From a virus: a DNA stretch of 28,401 nt. The translations under genes and the position numbers were made by a program. Under the pieces are notes generated by a model. The model was not told the origin of the DNA. It saw only the letters and a program-made list of their open reading frames with translations, and made no database searches. Where the stretch lies: the IMG/VR virus record IMGVR_UViG_3300009509_000084, positions 1 to 28,401 of that record. The stretch is one strand, 5' to 3'. Shown in pieces: positions 13,265 to 21,245 of this stretch. How positions within the stretch are numbered: the stretch's first letter is position 1; each line of letters starts with the position of its first letter.

Positions 13265-14947
13265 TTATGCAGTAGGTAATCTAGTTGTAGTTCCTATCTG
13301 AGTCTCAAATCCATAACCTTCTAATGAAAGTTTGCCTGTTCCTGTAAACTTCAGAGAATGACTAAAGCCCTCCTGAGCCGCTCTAGGCCTTCTCTCTATC
13401 CCTGTTACAGCTGAACTAGCTGCAAATGACCTTAGACTTTCATAACTCTCTCTATTCTTTGATATTTCAAGAGTTACTGTATTATCGGCCACATATTTTA
13501 TAAAATATTTCTTTATCTTATTTTTAACCCTTGGATCTCCTAAGACATGATGAGGAGTCCTAAAATCAAAGCTAATTGCAGTTGTGCTTCCATCATTATT
13601 TGCATCTGTAGTTCCTGTCTTTAATTTATAAACTGCACTTGTTCCTTTATCTCCCCTGTATAAATTCTTTGCTCCATTTGTATTAATAAAGTTCACATAA
13701 ACAACTCCTGCATCCGGATAACTATTAACAGTCCAGGTTTCTCTGGTAGTATCAAACTCTAGCTCTGCATTTGTTAATCCACTTGCAGGGGCTCCAGGAA
13801 GTGTTTCCAAATCACCGATAGATAGCCTATATATCCCTTCACCAGGGAATACTCCTGATGCAAACTGTCCCCAATTAGAATCATTAATTAAATCCCAAAT
13901 ACCATATCCATTCACTTCATCCCTAATTTTACCTGTTATATCTCGTATTCCCCTTTGTGGATCGTAAGAATAAACTCCTTCCCGATTTACCCATATAACC
14001 AAACCATTTACTACCTGAACTGTTCGATAATTAACACAGCCAAAGTTCTTTTCATCATCACTCCAATTACTAGTAGCATCCCAAAAGTAAATCTTATCTT
14101 CATCCCATGCGATAAAGTTCTCTTTATAACTAACCAATCCAGTGCACTTTCCATCTAATTTGAAGTTATTCTGCAATATATAGACGGTATCATTATCCCA
14201 TCCAGAAGTATCTGAATCTGTCTGGACTACAGTATTTGCAGATACTCCTCCTACTTTTGTGCTAGTAATCAATGCCATCTCTCCATCTGTAGTATTATAA
14301 ATAATCGATCCAACCATATCAGCTTCAAATATTCCTGTTGTAGTCGTTACTGTATTAGCTCCAGCTATATCAGCATTAGCTGCACAAGTTCCTGTAGCCG
14401 CATAAAACGTATCTGTGAAAGGATTAGTGTAGAAAATCACATTTGGCTTAATACTGTTTCCACCAACAGCTAAAATATTTTTATTTACAGCTAATATAGA
14501 TCCTCCAATTGTTGGCGTTACATCTATAATTTCCCCTCCTGTAGTATAGCTTAGAGCTGTAACACCATCATCCGAACCTACATAAAGTCGATTAATATGG
14601 TTGATAAAGTCCACTCTAGTATCAGCAGGCCACTCGTCAGTATCTTTTGAATCCCAGATACCAGTACTTTCGTTATAAGCATATAAATCTCTCTGAGTGA
14701 CCATCATCAACTTTCTAGTTGACCCGTCAGTAGAGTTATAAACACCAAGCCCCCAAACTCTATCTGAAGCTGTCACTCTATTACCTAGTCTGCTAGTTCC
14801 TTTTCTTGTTACCCAATTTCCAGGCTGATCTAATGTTACATTTTTAAGGAGCGGCGATTCATTATTTACTACTAAACTAGGATCACTACTCTGATCCATA
14901 CCACTTGTAAGCCCTTGAATCCAAAGAGATTTTATTTTAGCTGCCAT
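13265..14947 (-). CDS. Tail nozzle / DNA-stabilisation protein, gp10-like (560 aa)
   Basis: The start, LWIQGLTSGMDQSSDPSLVV followed by a NESPLLKNVTLD stretch, fits the N-terminus of P22 gp10-like nozzle proteins, which close the tail tube after DNA packaging. Repeated blade-like units (VWGLGVYNSTDG, DLYAYNESTGIWDS, INRLYVGSDDGVTAL, NFIAWDEDKIYFWD) point to a beta-propeller. Residues about 183-260 interrupt the propeller with a separate domain (AATGT ... YNTTDG ... DNDTVYIL) that is repeated in the adaptor gene upstream. Start and upstream stop overlap by one base, and AAGGA supplies a good ribosome binding site. Confidence 0.75.
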   Translation of the reverse strand: MAAKIKSLWIQGLTSGMDQSSDPSLVVNNESPLLKNVTLDQPGNWVTRKGTSRLGNRVTASDRVWGLGVYNSTDGSTRKLMMVTQRDLYAYNESTGIWDSKDTDEWPADTRVDFINHINRLYVGSDDGVTALSYTTGGEIIDVTPTIGGSILAVNKNILAVGGNSIKPNVIFYTNPFTDTFYAATGTCAANADIAGANTVTTTTGIFEADMVGSIIYNTTDGEMALITSTKVGGVSANTVVQTDSDTSGWDNDTVYILQNNFKLDGKCTGLVSYKENFIAWDEDKIYFWDATSNWSDDEKNFGCVNYRTVQVVNGLVIWVNREGVYSYDPQRGIRDITGKIRDEVNGYGIWDLINDSNWGQFASGVFPGEGIYRLSIGDLETLPGAPASGLTNAELEFDTTRETWTVNSYPDAGVVYVNFINTNGAKNLYRGDKGTSAVYKLKTGTTDANNDGSTTAISFDFRTPHHVLGDPRVKNKIKKYFIKYVADNTVTLEISKNRESYESLRSFAASSAVTGIERRPRAAQEGFSHSLKFTGTGKLSLEGYGFETQIGTTTRLPTA

Positions 14948-15891
14948 TATCTATTCCTTCTATAGAATCTTAGATTCTGTCTCATAAAGTTCACCTTACG
15001 TTGTTTTCTCTCCGAAACGTGATATCTTAATAATTGCCCCTTCGCTAATTGATACCTTTGCTCAAATTGATTTGCTTCATCAAATCGTTCCAACTTTAAG
15101 AGAGCATCTGCAGTTGCTCCAAATACAAGCGCCTTATGTGTTCCAAGAGGTAATCTAGGAACATCATTATCTCCAGAAAGAGCTGTCGGAATCTCCAAAT
15201 ACCTCATATAAATCGCATCATCAAGCGCCTCTGTCCAATCAATTGGTCTAATTATAATTGCAGAAGTTGGAGTTCCAGAAATATTTACAGTATCAAACCA
15301 GTATCTAGGATCATCTTGATCAAATAAATCATCCTTATTTCTACCTTTTTCATATTCAAACAAATCTCTATATTCCCCAGTTATCGCTCTTCTATAATCG
15401 CGATCAGTCGAGGAATATTTCACTCCTACCCAATCGGGTCTAAGTACATCATTTGCATCTCCACCAAAGGTATAGATGCCAGTGAATACATAAACTGTAT
15501 CTCCATCCCATGTATCTCCAATTGTTGTATCAAGAGTAACTGTGGTGCCACTTGTATAAGCTGTAATCTTAGCTCCTTCACTATCAGTTGTATTATAGAC
15601 TCGAGCATCTACCATATTGCTGGTAAAGATACTGGTAGTTGTGACAAGAGTAGATCCTGTTGAAGATGCATCGACAGTTCCAGTTGCTGCATAATTATCT
15701 GCAGTAGATTCTCGCATATAGTATTCTTTTCTTAAATCTGCATATCTAGGTACAAGGTCTTCTCTATACCTATCATTTATCCAATTATCTATATCAGTTG
15801 AACTTATATCAGCATTGGATTCCAAATCTCCACTGCTATCCACATAATTTATATATGAGGCTACTCTTTTACGTATTTCTACTAGAGTCAT
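14947..15891 (-). CDS. Head-to-tail adaptor, gp4-like (314 aa)
   Basis: The N-terminus (residues 1-65) is helical, with DIDNWINDRYREDLVPRYAD, as in adaptor proteins that dock under the portal (P22 gp4, T7 gp11 class). Residues about 69-137 are an inserted beta domain (AATGTVDASSTGS ... YNTTDSEGAKI ... DGDTVYVF). The rest returns to an adaptor-like helical and beta part with ALDDAIYMRYLEIPTALSG and a long C-terminal helix. It lies directly before the nozzle gene, the order seen in podoviruses. The family call is from pattern and order, not an alignment. Confidence 0.7.
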   Translation of the reverse strand: MTLVEIRKRVASYINYVDSSGDLESNADISSTDIDNWINDRYREDLVPRYADLRKEYYMRESTADNYAATGTVDASSTGSTLVTTTSIFTSNMVDARVYNTTDSEGAKITAYTSGTTVTLDTTIGDTWDGDTVYVFTGIYTFGGDANDVLRPDWVGVKYSSTDRDYRRAITGEYRDLFEYEKGRNKDDLFDQDDPRYWFDTVNISGTPTSAIIIRPIDWTEALDDAIYMRYLEIPTALSGDNDVPRLPLGTHKALVFGATADALLKLERFDEANQFEQRYQLAKGQLLRYHVSERKQRKVNFMRQNLRFYRRNR

Positions 15892-16155
15892 CTATTTTTT
15901 ATCAATATTATGTATACAGCCATTTTCAGGAAGTTCTTTATTGCATCTAAGGCAGAACTTCATTAATCCCTTTAGACCAAATAAACTTCTCCCTTCTACC
16001 ATACGATGACATTCTTCATTCCACCATAATGGGACTGCAATATCTCCTGTGTACCATTCTTCTTCAATCCAACCTGTCCTTTTCCCATCGACCAAAAAGG
16101 GCTTTCTACTTGCTATAAAATCAGGCCTTTTGTCATATTTTAAGAATTTGTACAT
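15892..16155 (-). CDS. Hypothetical Trp/Cys-rich protein (87 aa)
   Basis: I start it at the ATG at 16153-16155 because that overlaps the stop of the 235-aa gene by one base (TAATG). The frame is open nine codons further upstream. The middle has KRTGWIEEEWYTGDIAVPLW, and the end has CLRCNKELPENGCIHNIDKK, where C, C, C and H could bind one zinc. It ends exactly where the adaptor gene begins. The conserved aromatic middle suggests a structural or nucleic-acid-related role, but I do not recognise a family. Confidence 0.6.
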   Translation of the reverse strand: MYKFLKYDKRPDFIASRKPFLVDGKRTGWIEEEWYTGDIAVPLWWNEECHRMVEGRSLFGLKGLMKFCLRCNKELPENGCIHNIDKK

Positions 16156-16862
16156 TAGTCTAACTCTCCAACAGCCAGCCAAGAATAGCCATGATAAGTT
16201 CCAACTGCTAAAGTCGTACCTCCTTCAGAACGGATATACGAGTCAAATCCACTTATAGTAATGTTTAACGATCTTGACTGAACTACAGCTGGAGTTGGTA
16301 CATCAAACTCTCCTATATTCGCAGGAGCACTTCCTTTCCGATGTAATTGTGCGGTTAGTAAAATAGGGAGTGCTGAAAATGTAATTCCAAAGGAAACAGA
16401 CTCAAGCACCTGGATTGTACCATCGCCTTGAATATATCCCCATCCAGATAGAAATATAGTGTTATTTTTATAAGCATTACTAATATTGTCTTGTCTTAAA
16501 ACTTGGATTTTAACTAACTTACTACTTTCTGGCGTTAACACAAGATGACCAGCGGCTCTCTCGAGTTTTGCGCCACTGGCAAAAGCAAGATCTTCATCAT
16601 CATCAATTGTTATAGTTCCAAAGTTACCAATATCCTTATCGGAGTCTACAACAACTGCCTTAGATGCAGCTACAGTGCCAGGAGTTACTCCATCCAGTCT
16701 ATTAAGCTCTGTAGGAGTGGATGTTCCTACATAATTCTCTCGTGTAATTTTCCTGGTAGATCCATTTACAGATTGGTCAGTATCACTGACATCTACCATT
16801 GGTAGAAGATCGCCATCAGCAACAGAAGTTGTAGCTGTAAGTTCTGTTATTTTCTTTGCCAT
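16155..16862 (-). CDS. Fibre / receptor-binding-like protein (235 aa)
   Basis: The N-terminus (KKITELTATTSVADGDLLPM) is the usual opening of phage fibre proteins that attach to a particle. Then come collagen-like or knob-less stretches (TELNRLDGVTPGTVAASKAV). The C-terminal 90 residues have strands in the order F-SALPILLTAQL ... SLNITISGFDSY ... YSWLAVGELD, which resembles the H-type lectin fold with its W-x-A-x-G end. It would bind carbohydrate on the host surface. The lectin assignment is by eye and needs structure prediction. Confidence 0.6.
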   Translation of the reverse strand: MAKKITELTATTSVADGDLLPMVDVSDTDQSVNGSTRKITRENYVGTSTPTELNRLDGVTPGTVAASKAVVVDSDKDIGNFGTITIDDDEDLAFASGAKLERAAGHLVLTPESSKLVKIQVLRQDNISNAYKNNTIFLSGWGYIQGDGTIQVLESVSFGITFSALPILLTAQLHRKGSAPANIGEFDVPTPAVVQSRSLNITISGFDSYIRSEGGTTLAVGTYHGYSWLAVGELD

Positions 16863-16865
16863 ATT

Positions 16866-17036
16866 TTAACCAGTCCTATCTGTAAAAGTAGTAGCAACAC
16901 CGGTTCCATCAACAAAAGATCCTGAGTTTTCTGCTAATAATAACTCTAAATCTTCTGTTAACAGATCTTCCCCATCCTCAGTTTGTAATTTCTCAGTAGC
17001 CCCCGCAGAGCCACTTTTATCGGTGAAAGTTGTCAT
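16866..17036 (-). CDS. 56-aa acidic peptide with duplicated ends
   Basis: The frame starts MTTFTDKSGSAG and ends ATTFTDRTG, so the same TTFTD(K/R)(S/T)G octapeptide stands at both ends. Between them is an acidic helix (EDGEDLLTEDLELLLAE). The start overlaps the stop of the 135-aa gene by one base (TAATG), and the stop is three bases before the fibre gene. It fills the only gap between two virion genes and is surely translated with them if at all. No known family. Confidence 0.6.
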   Translation of the reverse strand: MTTFTDKSGSAGATEKLQTEDGEDLLTEDLELLLAENSGSFVDGTGVATTFTDRTG

Positions 17037-17443
17037 TAAATATGATGTGAATCACTAAAATCCGAAACTAACCAGAGATTATTAGTTCCATCAGTTACTC
17101 TTGTCATACCGATTTGAATCCAAGGAAGAATATCCTCTGGGCTTAACGAGATAAATTCTACTGTATTTGAACTCAAGGTAATACTGGCGACTCTTGTAAT
17201 CTCCTGAACATTTGTGTTTGTCACGTTACTAATGAGGCGATTGTAAATTCCAAAATCAGAGGTTGCTGTTGGCCTATCCTTAGCTGTAAATTTTACAGAT
17301 ACAACTGAACTGCCAGCAACATGACCAGATCTTTGAGCAACAATTGTTACCCTTCTTGTTCCACGTATACTTAATCCCTTTGTTGTTGAAGGAACTGTTG
17401 TGCTTGCAGTAGCATCTTCAATAAGATGTTCAACTTTAACCAT
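17036..17443 (-). CDS. Virion beta-sandwich protein (135 aa)
   Basis: Alternating short strands with little helix: LSIRGTRRVTIVAQRSGHVA, SSVVSVKFTAKDRPTATSDF, VASITLSSNTVEFISL. The order of an IRG-x-RRVT strand, an R-SG turn and a VSVKF strand is familiar from small phage head or tail decoration proteins. It lies 16 bp downstream of the 147-aa protein, which has a similar size and strand pattern, so the two may form a pair at the head-tail region. Exact position in the particle is unknown. Confidence 0.55.
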   Translation of the reverse strand: MVKVEHLIEDATASTTVPSTTKGLSIRGTRRVTIVAQRSGHVAGSSVVSVKFTAKDRPTATSDFGIYNRLISNVTNTNVQEITRVASITLSSNTVEFISLSPEDILPWIQIGMTRVTDGTNNLWLVSDFSDSHHI

Positions 17444-17459
17444 TATATTAATCTAAAAA

Positions 17460-17903
17460 TTAAGATCTGCTAGTCCTGACAGTTTTAATAATGATAGTCC
17501 CAAAGTTATCAGACCCACTTTCTTTTACACTAATTCTTCCCCAGATATCTGCAACTGGAACAGAAATTCTTCCTTTATATGCTGTCCCTCCAACAGTTCC
17601 TGTTGATGATGGAAACCTAATATCATAGGGACGATATAAGAGCTCACTATATACTCCAGTAATATCTTCTATCTTTATTATTTGATAAAGATCGTCAGAT
17701 ACATCTCCAAACTCTATCCGGATATTAATATATCTATCTGACTGGCCGACTTTTGGAGTATAAGTAACAAGCAACATGAGTTGTTCCATCTCACGACCTA
17801 TCTTCTCAACTACAGTTGTATTATCTCCAAAAGAAGCTGTTAGAGTTTCAGGAGATGTTAAAGATCCAATTGATACTCCCTTTACTTGGAATGGCCCAAT
17901 CAT
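17460..17903 (-). CDS. Virion beta-rich protein (147 aa)
   Basis: The start MIGPFQVKGVSIGSL is followed by a helical linker (TVVEKIGREMEQLMLLVTYT) and repeated strands (SDRYINIRIEFGDVSDDLY, GRISVPVADIWGRISV). The plan recalls head-completion or decoration proteins. The ATG overlaps the stop of the 94-aa gene by four bases, so translation is coupled. With the next gene it lies between the capsid block and the fibre/adaptor block, where head-completion proteins usually lie. Confidence 0.55.
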   Translation of the reverse strand: MIGPFQVKGVSIGSLTSPETLTASFGDNTTVVEKIGREMEQLMLLVTYTPKVGQSDRYINIRIEFGDVSDDLYQIIKIEDITGVYSELLYRPYDIRFPSSTGTVGGTAYKGRISVPVADIWGRISVKESGSDNFGTIIIKTVRTSRS

Positions 17904-18184
17904 CGTATAAACGGCTTACTCAAAAATATCTTATACTTTCCAAGCTTAAACTTTGGAATGAACTTCCTCATTTCTTTTTCGGACTCTTCGATATAATCAG
18001 GACTTCTAAATACGTTCTTCTGGGGCTTCTTAGTTTCCTTCTTGACTGACCTTTCTGGTAAGTTACGTAAGACACTTGACTTTTCGATAACTGACCAATC
18101 CGTACCGACAAGATTTATAGCCTCTTCCGCAGAGACTCCTCGAACTTCTCCAGTATGTTTACTCTGTATATAAACTTTACTCAT
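17900..18184 (-). CDS. Hypothetical basic protein (94 aa)
   Basis: The N-terminal 35 residues (KVYIQSKHTGEVRGVSAEEA, then a GTDWSVIE end) resemble the front of small head or connector proteins with a G-x-V-x-x-A pattern. The rest is Lys/Arg-rich and without hydrophobic core (SVKKETKKPQKNVFRSP, KFIPKFKLGKYKIFLSKP). It follows an RNA stem-loop at 18206-18229 and a 32-aa Lys-rich frame. The charged end could contact DNA at the head exit, an inference only. Confidence 0.55.
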   Translation of the reverse strand: MSKVYIQSKHTGEVRGVSAEEAINLVGTDWSVIEKSSVLRNLPERSVKKETKKPQKNVFRSPDYIEESEKEMRKFIPKFKLGKYKIFLSKPFIR

Positions 18185-18205
18185 TAGCCTTCAATAACCC
18201 TATTA

Positions 18206-18229
18206 CTGCACTGCTTTTATCCAGTGCAG
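18206..18229 (-). other. Perfect 8-bp stem-loop between small genes
   Basis: CTGCACTG (18206-18213) and CAGTGCAG (18222-18229) pair exactly around an eight-base loop. There is no T run on either side, so it is not a normal terminator. It lies 22 bp upstream of the 94-aa gene and 9 bp after the 32-aa frame, where it could slow RNA decay or translation. Confidence 0.7.
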
Positions 18230-18238
18230 AGTATATGA

Positions 18239-18337
18239 TTACTTTTTTTTATTTTTAGCTTTGCTTACAGGTTTCTTAGACTTAGTGTTCTTATTAGCCT
18301 TAAGCTCCTGAGCAACGTTTTGGTCAATTGCACCCAT
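18239..18337 (-). CDS. 32-aa Lys-rich peptide
   Basis: A GGAG five to six bases before the ATG at 18335-18337 supports translation. The peptide starts GAIDQNVAQELKANKNTKSK and ends in Lys/Ser/Ala (KKPVSKAKNKKK). Thirteen of 32 residues are Lys. It starts 17 bases after the beta-helix gene stop and is followed by the stem-loop at 18206-18229. Size and charge resemble the small basic genes near 11 kb, but no sequence similarity is clear. Confidence 0.55.
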   Translation of the reverse strand: MGAIDQNVAQELKANKNTKSKKPVSKAKNKKK

Positions 18338-18354
18338 TGATACTCCAATAACAA

Positions 18355-19326
18355 CTAAACATTTGACTCATCAAAGAGAGTAGGTGCGGTTGCGCCTCCA
18401 CCTTGCTTGACGTAGAATGGTCCAACTGTCCGATCAGCACCGTTCCAATCAATTTGTGCTCCTGCTCCGACAGCATCTGCATTACATGCAAGACCATGAC
18501 CTGTTATTGTCCAGTTTGCAGCATCAATTTCAAATACATCAGCTGTTGAGCCTTCATTTGAGTAGAGACCACCATCAATGATTCCACCTTCTTGATCCAC
18601 ATCAACATCAACAAGAATACAGGCATTGGAAGCTTCATCTTTACAGTAGACAATATTGTCTTTTAGATACTGACTTCGACCGTTACCAGCAGCATCTGCA
18701 GCGAACTTAAAGCCTGCCGTTGAACCGTCTCCAATCTCAATCCAGTTATTCTTGTAAGTCATATACTTACCATTGTAAGTGACTACTGCACGCGTGAAGT
18801 CTTTATAAGTTCCACTCATTGATCCCTGAATTAAACAGTTGCTCATGCCGCAATAATTCACACCTGCACCTGCAGCTGCCCCAAATTGCACACAGTCACC
18901 AGTTTGAGTTACTGTATCAGCGTAAAACCTCAACCCATCAATCCAACAGTTATATCCCTGAATTCTGAGAAGAGGAGTATCTGCTCCAAGTGCAACAGAA
19001 GTTGTTAAGCCACCTTGCCCTGGTTGTGCAGCTGTGATTAGTACTCCAGACTTTGTTAATGGTACAGTTACAGGAGCTGTTGCAGCTGTTACTGTTTCAT
19101 ACCCTCTCATAACAATAACAGTTTGAACAAATCCAAATGTATCTGTCCCATCTCCAGCAGGGACTGCTGCAATTGCATCTGTAAGCGTTCGAAACACCTT
19201 ACCAGGATGCTCTTTCTGCATCTCAGCACCCCAATCACTAGTACCGACATACAGAAAGTTAGTCTTTCCTTTTACAATTCTGGGAATACCTCTCAGCGCA
19301 TCAATAGCTAGTTCTGTATAAGCCAT
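18355..19326 (-). CDS. Putative parallel beta-helix virion protein (323 aa)
   Basis: Residues about 45-300 show regular short strands and turns with many Gly, Asn, Asp and Ala. They include an AIAAVPAGDGTD turn of the pectate-lyase-like type, the rungs NCWIDGLRFYADTVTQTGDC and NYCGMSNCLIQGS, then YNGKYMTYKNNWIEIGDG. Such rungs define a right-handed beta-helix as in head fibres, decoration or tail-spike proteins. It lies directly after the major capsid protein, separated by a strong stem-loop (19362-19410), so a capsid-surface role is likely. No catalytic residues are evident. The start ATG has no ribosome binding site. Confidence 0.6.
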   Translation of the reverse strand: MAYTELAIDALRGIPRIVKGKTNFLYVGTSDWGAEMQKEHPGKVFRTLTDAIAAVPAGDGTDTFGFVQTVIVMRGYETVTAATAPVTVPLTKSGVLITAAQPGQGGLTTSVALGADTPLLRIQGYNCWIDGLRFYADTVTQTGDCVQFGAAAGAGVNYCGMSNCLIQGSMSGTYKDFTRAVVTYNGKYMTYKNNWIEIGDGSTAGFKFAADAAGNGRSQYLKDNIVYCKDEASNACILVDVDVDQEGGIIDGGLYSNEGSTADVFEIDAANWTITGHGLACNADAVGAGAQIDWNGADRTVGPFYVKQGGGATAPTLFDESNV

Positions 19327-19361
19327 TTTGTGAGATTAATAAATTATCCTTCTCCTTGACC

Positions 19362-19410
19362 AATCAGAGCGATAGGAGTTGGTTAGGCCAACTACTCCTC
19401 TAATCTGATT
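19362..19410 (-). other. Two-level RNA stem-loop behind the capsid gene
   Basis: An outer pair (19362-19368 AATCAGA with 19404-19410 TCTGATT) encloses an inner stem: AGGAGT at 19374-19379 with ACTCCT at 19394-19399, continued by TGG/CCA with a three-base bulge. It starts 22 bases after the capsid stop codon. There is no T run, so read-through or mRNA protection is more likely than termination. Confidence 0.7.
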
Positions 19411-19432
19411 TCGAAAGTGATTAGAAACTTCC

Positions 19433-20449
19433 TTATCCACTATAGACTGAGTTGTCACCCTTTGAGAGAGCCGCTGGATACCATGCAGTATTACCCCAGG
19501 TGTAATGATCATAAGCGAATTTAATAAGAGATTCATTTCTCTTATTAATCTCATCATCATAATTTGGATAACCAGGACCTGAGTATACTTTAAAGTACCG
19601 CTTGCACATATCCACATCAATGATGCCCCACATTGTATCCCAGTAGTTTGAGCTAGATGTCTTAGCAACTGTTGTTTCACCTGCTTGTACAGCTGCTTCA
19701 TATGAAAGCCAATCGACTACAAGAACGTCGAACTTGTCTCCCTTGCGGAAGTAGTTCTCGTCATTTACATCGGTACCTGGCTTTCCATCCGGCCCTTCTA
19801 CTCCTGCGATTTGAAATGCTTCTTCGCGCAGGTAGGGACCAACTATGATACATTTGTTCTTTCCAGGACTAGAAACATTCATAAGATTTCCCTGGTTTGA
19901 AACAACTGAAATCATTTGATCTTGAAGATCAAGAGCATTATTGTAAGTAAGCGGCCTTTGAACTCCATCTGGGAATGTATTTGCTTGTGCAGGCCCTTGA
20001 TCCTTTCGAGGATGCGAAGGACTTACAAATGGCTTGGAGTCCCCATAAACTATGAGTGGGTTCCAAGCATTTCTGAACATGCCCCAGATGTTTAGCTCTC
20101 GGCTATATCGTGCTGCCCTTGGCAAGTCACGAGCCATTTCTTCAACAGTATCTGTTTGATCTGTATCCCATAAAAGCTTGGAGAAAACTGTTTGCTTTCT
20201 GTAGATCTTTCGCTCATAGGAGTACTTATAACCCTCTAATTGCTCATCTTCAACAGCATTACCTAGTTCTCCAACTTCTTCCATAGGATTGAGACCGGCT
20301 CGAGTTACCTCATTAAATTGAAGCCTACCTGTTACGCGTTCCTTGAAAATAGAGGTGTAAACACCTATTGGTAACAGATCTTCCTCATCTTTAATGTAGG
20401 CATCAATTTCAGGTTTCCATGTCTGCCACTGGCCTACTGTCTCTGCCAT
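19433..20449 (-). CDS. Major capsid protein, HK97 fold (338 aa)
   Basis: The protein has no delta domain, in keeping with a separate scaffold gene. Residues 30-60 form an extended arm (VYTSIFKERVTGRLQFNEVT). Residues about 74-128 match the long spine-helix region with LPRAARYSRELNIWGMFRNA, followed by the loop GDSKPFVSPSHPRKDQG (137-151), equivalent to the G-x-LFSxxHP stretch of gpT-type capsid proteins. The DLQDQMISVVSNQG helix and CIIVGPYLREEAFQI follow in the right order, and the C-terminus has FKVYSGPGYPNYDD. It builds the icosahedral shell around the scaffold. It lies 26 bp after the 225-aa protein, without a visible ribosome binding site. Confidence 0.85.
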   Translation of the reverse strand: MAETVGQWQTWKPEIDAYIKDEEDLLPIGVYTSIFKERVTGRLQFNEVTRAGLNPMEEVGELGNAVEDEQLEGYKYSYERKIYRKQTVFSKLLWDTDQTDTVEEMARDLPRAARYSRELNIWGMFRNAWNPLIVYGDSKPFVSPSHPRKDQGPAQANTFPDGVQRPLTYNNALDLQDQMISVVSNQGNLMNVSSPGKNKCIIVGPYLREEAFQIAGVEGPDGKPGTDVNDENYFRKGDKFDVLVVDWLSYEAAVQAGETTVAKTSSSNYWDTMWGIIDVDMCKRYFKVYSGPGYPNYDDEINKRNESLIKFAYDHYTWGNTAWYPAALSKGDNSVYSG

Positions 20450-20475
20450 CTAGGTAGAAGTTAAAAAGTAAGATA

Positions 20476-21153
20476 TTACTCTGCTATTTCAACAGAGGCA
20501 TTGGACCTCATACAATAAGCAAAAACCCTCTTACTATTTATAGGTTTATTACCATCGATGGAGGTCGTGATAAAGTCCTTGTCAGGAAGATCCTTATCAG
20601 CACTGGATTCTAATAGCGCATAGTGATAGGTAGTATCGACTGCAAGCCCAACATGATGGTTGTCACTTGAATCCGTTGTTCCAGCCGCGGTTGTTGTACC
20701 TCTCGCAACTGCAACAGTACTTGCACCCCACAACGCAATACTAAGAATGTCTGAATTACTTATTGGCACAAGTTCCACTTCCTCTAAATCTGCAGAGGTC
20801 GTATTACTCTCATCATTAGTTGCTGAGAACGTATACTTTAGTGGAAGTTCACCAGTTTCATTAGTAACTGTTCCCTTTCTTAGATTTGAATCCACATCCC
20901 AAATTGGAACCGTACCTCCCTTTTGAAAGAAGCCTATTGCATATCCAAGAATTCTTCGATCATCAGCCCATGCACCAACACCAAACTCTACTCCATCAGG
21001 AGCAGCAGCAGTACCAGTAATTGAACTCATGAAACCCCCCAGATAAGCAGCAGTGCTATCTACAGCAGGAAGCCTAATAGAAGTACGATCGGCAATTGGT
21101 AGACCAAAAAGGTTCCTTTTGACTCTAGGACTCCAACTATACTTACTTGCCAT
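20476..21153 (-). CDS. Probable capsid accessory/decoration protein (225 aa)
   Basis: The product is Ala/Ser/Thr/Asp-rich and mostly strands: WSPRVKRNLFGLPIADRTSI, VEFGVGAWADDRRILGYAIG, VPIWDVDSNLRKGTVTNETG. It has no signal, membrane segment or enzyme motif. It stands between scaffold and major capsid protein, a usual place for a decoration or capsid-stabilising protein. A GTTKTTTAAGTTDSS-like flexible stretch near 155-165 may be a loop exposed at the surface. It could also be a second capsid subunit. The ATG follows a hairpin (21178-21200) and an AT-rich leader with no ribosome binding site. Confidence 0.55.
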   Translation of the reverse strand: MASKYSWSPRVKRNLFGLPIADRTSIRLPAVDSTAAYLGGFMSSITGTAAAPDGVEFGVGAWADDRRILGYAIGFFQKGGTVPIWDVDSNLRKGTVTNETGELPLKYTFSATNDESNTTSADLEEVELVPISNSDILSIALWGASTVAVARGTTTAAGTTDSSDNHHVGLAVDTTYHYALLESSADKDLPDKDFITTSIDGNKPINSKRVFAYCMRSNASVEIAE

Positions 21154-21177
21154 TATTGCAAGATAATAAATAATATA

Positions 21178-21200
21178 TAAGACGTCATGATTACGTCTTA
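21178..21200 (-). other. 8-bp stem-loop upstream of the 225-aa gene
   Basis: TAAGACGT (21178-21185) and ACGTCTTA (21193-21200) pair perfectly around a seven-base loop. On the minus strand AT-rich sequence (ATATATTATTTATTATC) follows. This could be a weak terminator after scaffold, an operator (a TTGACT overlaps its upstream edge), or an RNA stabiliser of the capsid mRNA. A shorter 13-bp odd palindrome (AGTCCATTGGACT, 21218-21230) lies just before it. Confidence 0.6.
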
Positions 21201-21245
21201 GTCAATCTCATGTTTATAGTCCATTGGACTTATTGGAAGAACTTT

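Noticed and set aside
18206-18229. Intrinsic terminator
   Set aside because: The stem is perfect but there is no T run on either strand.
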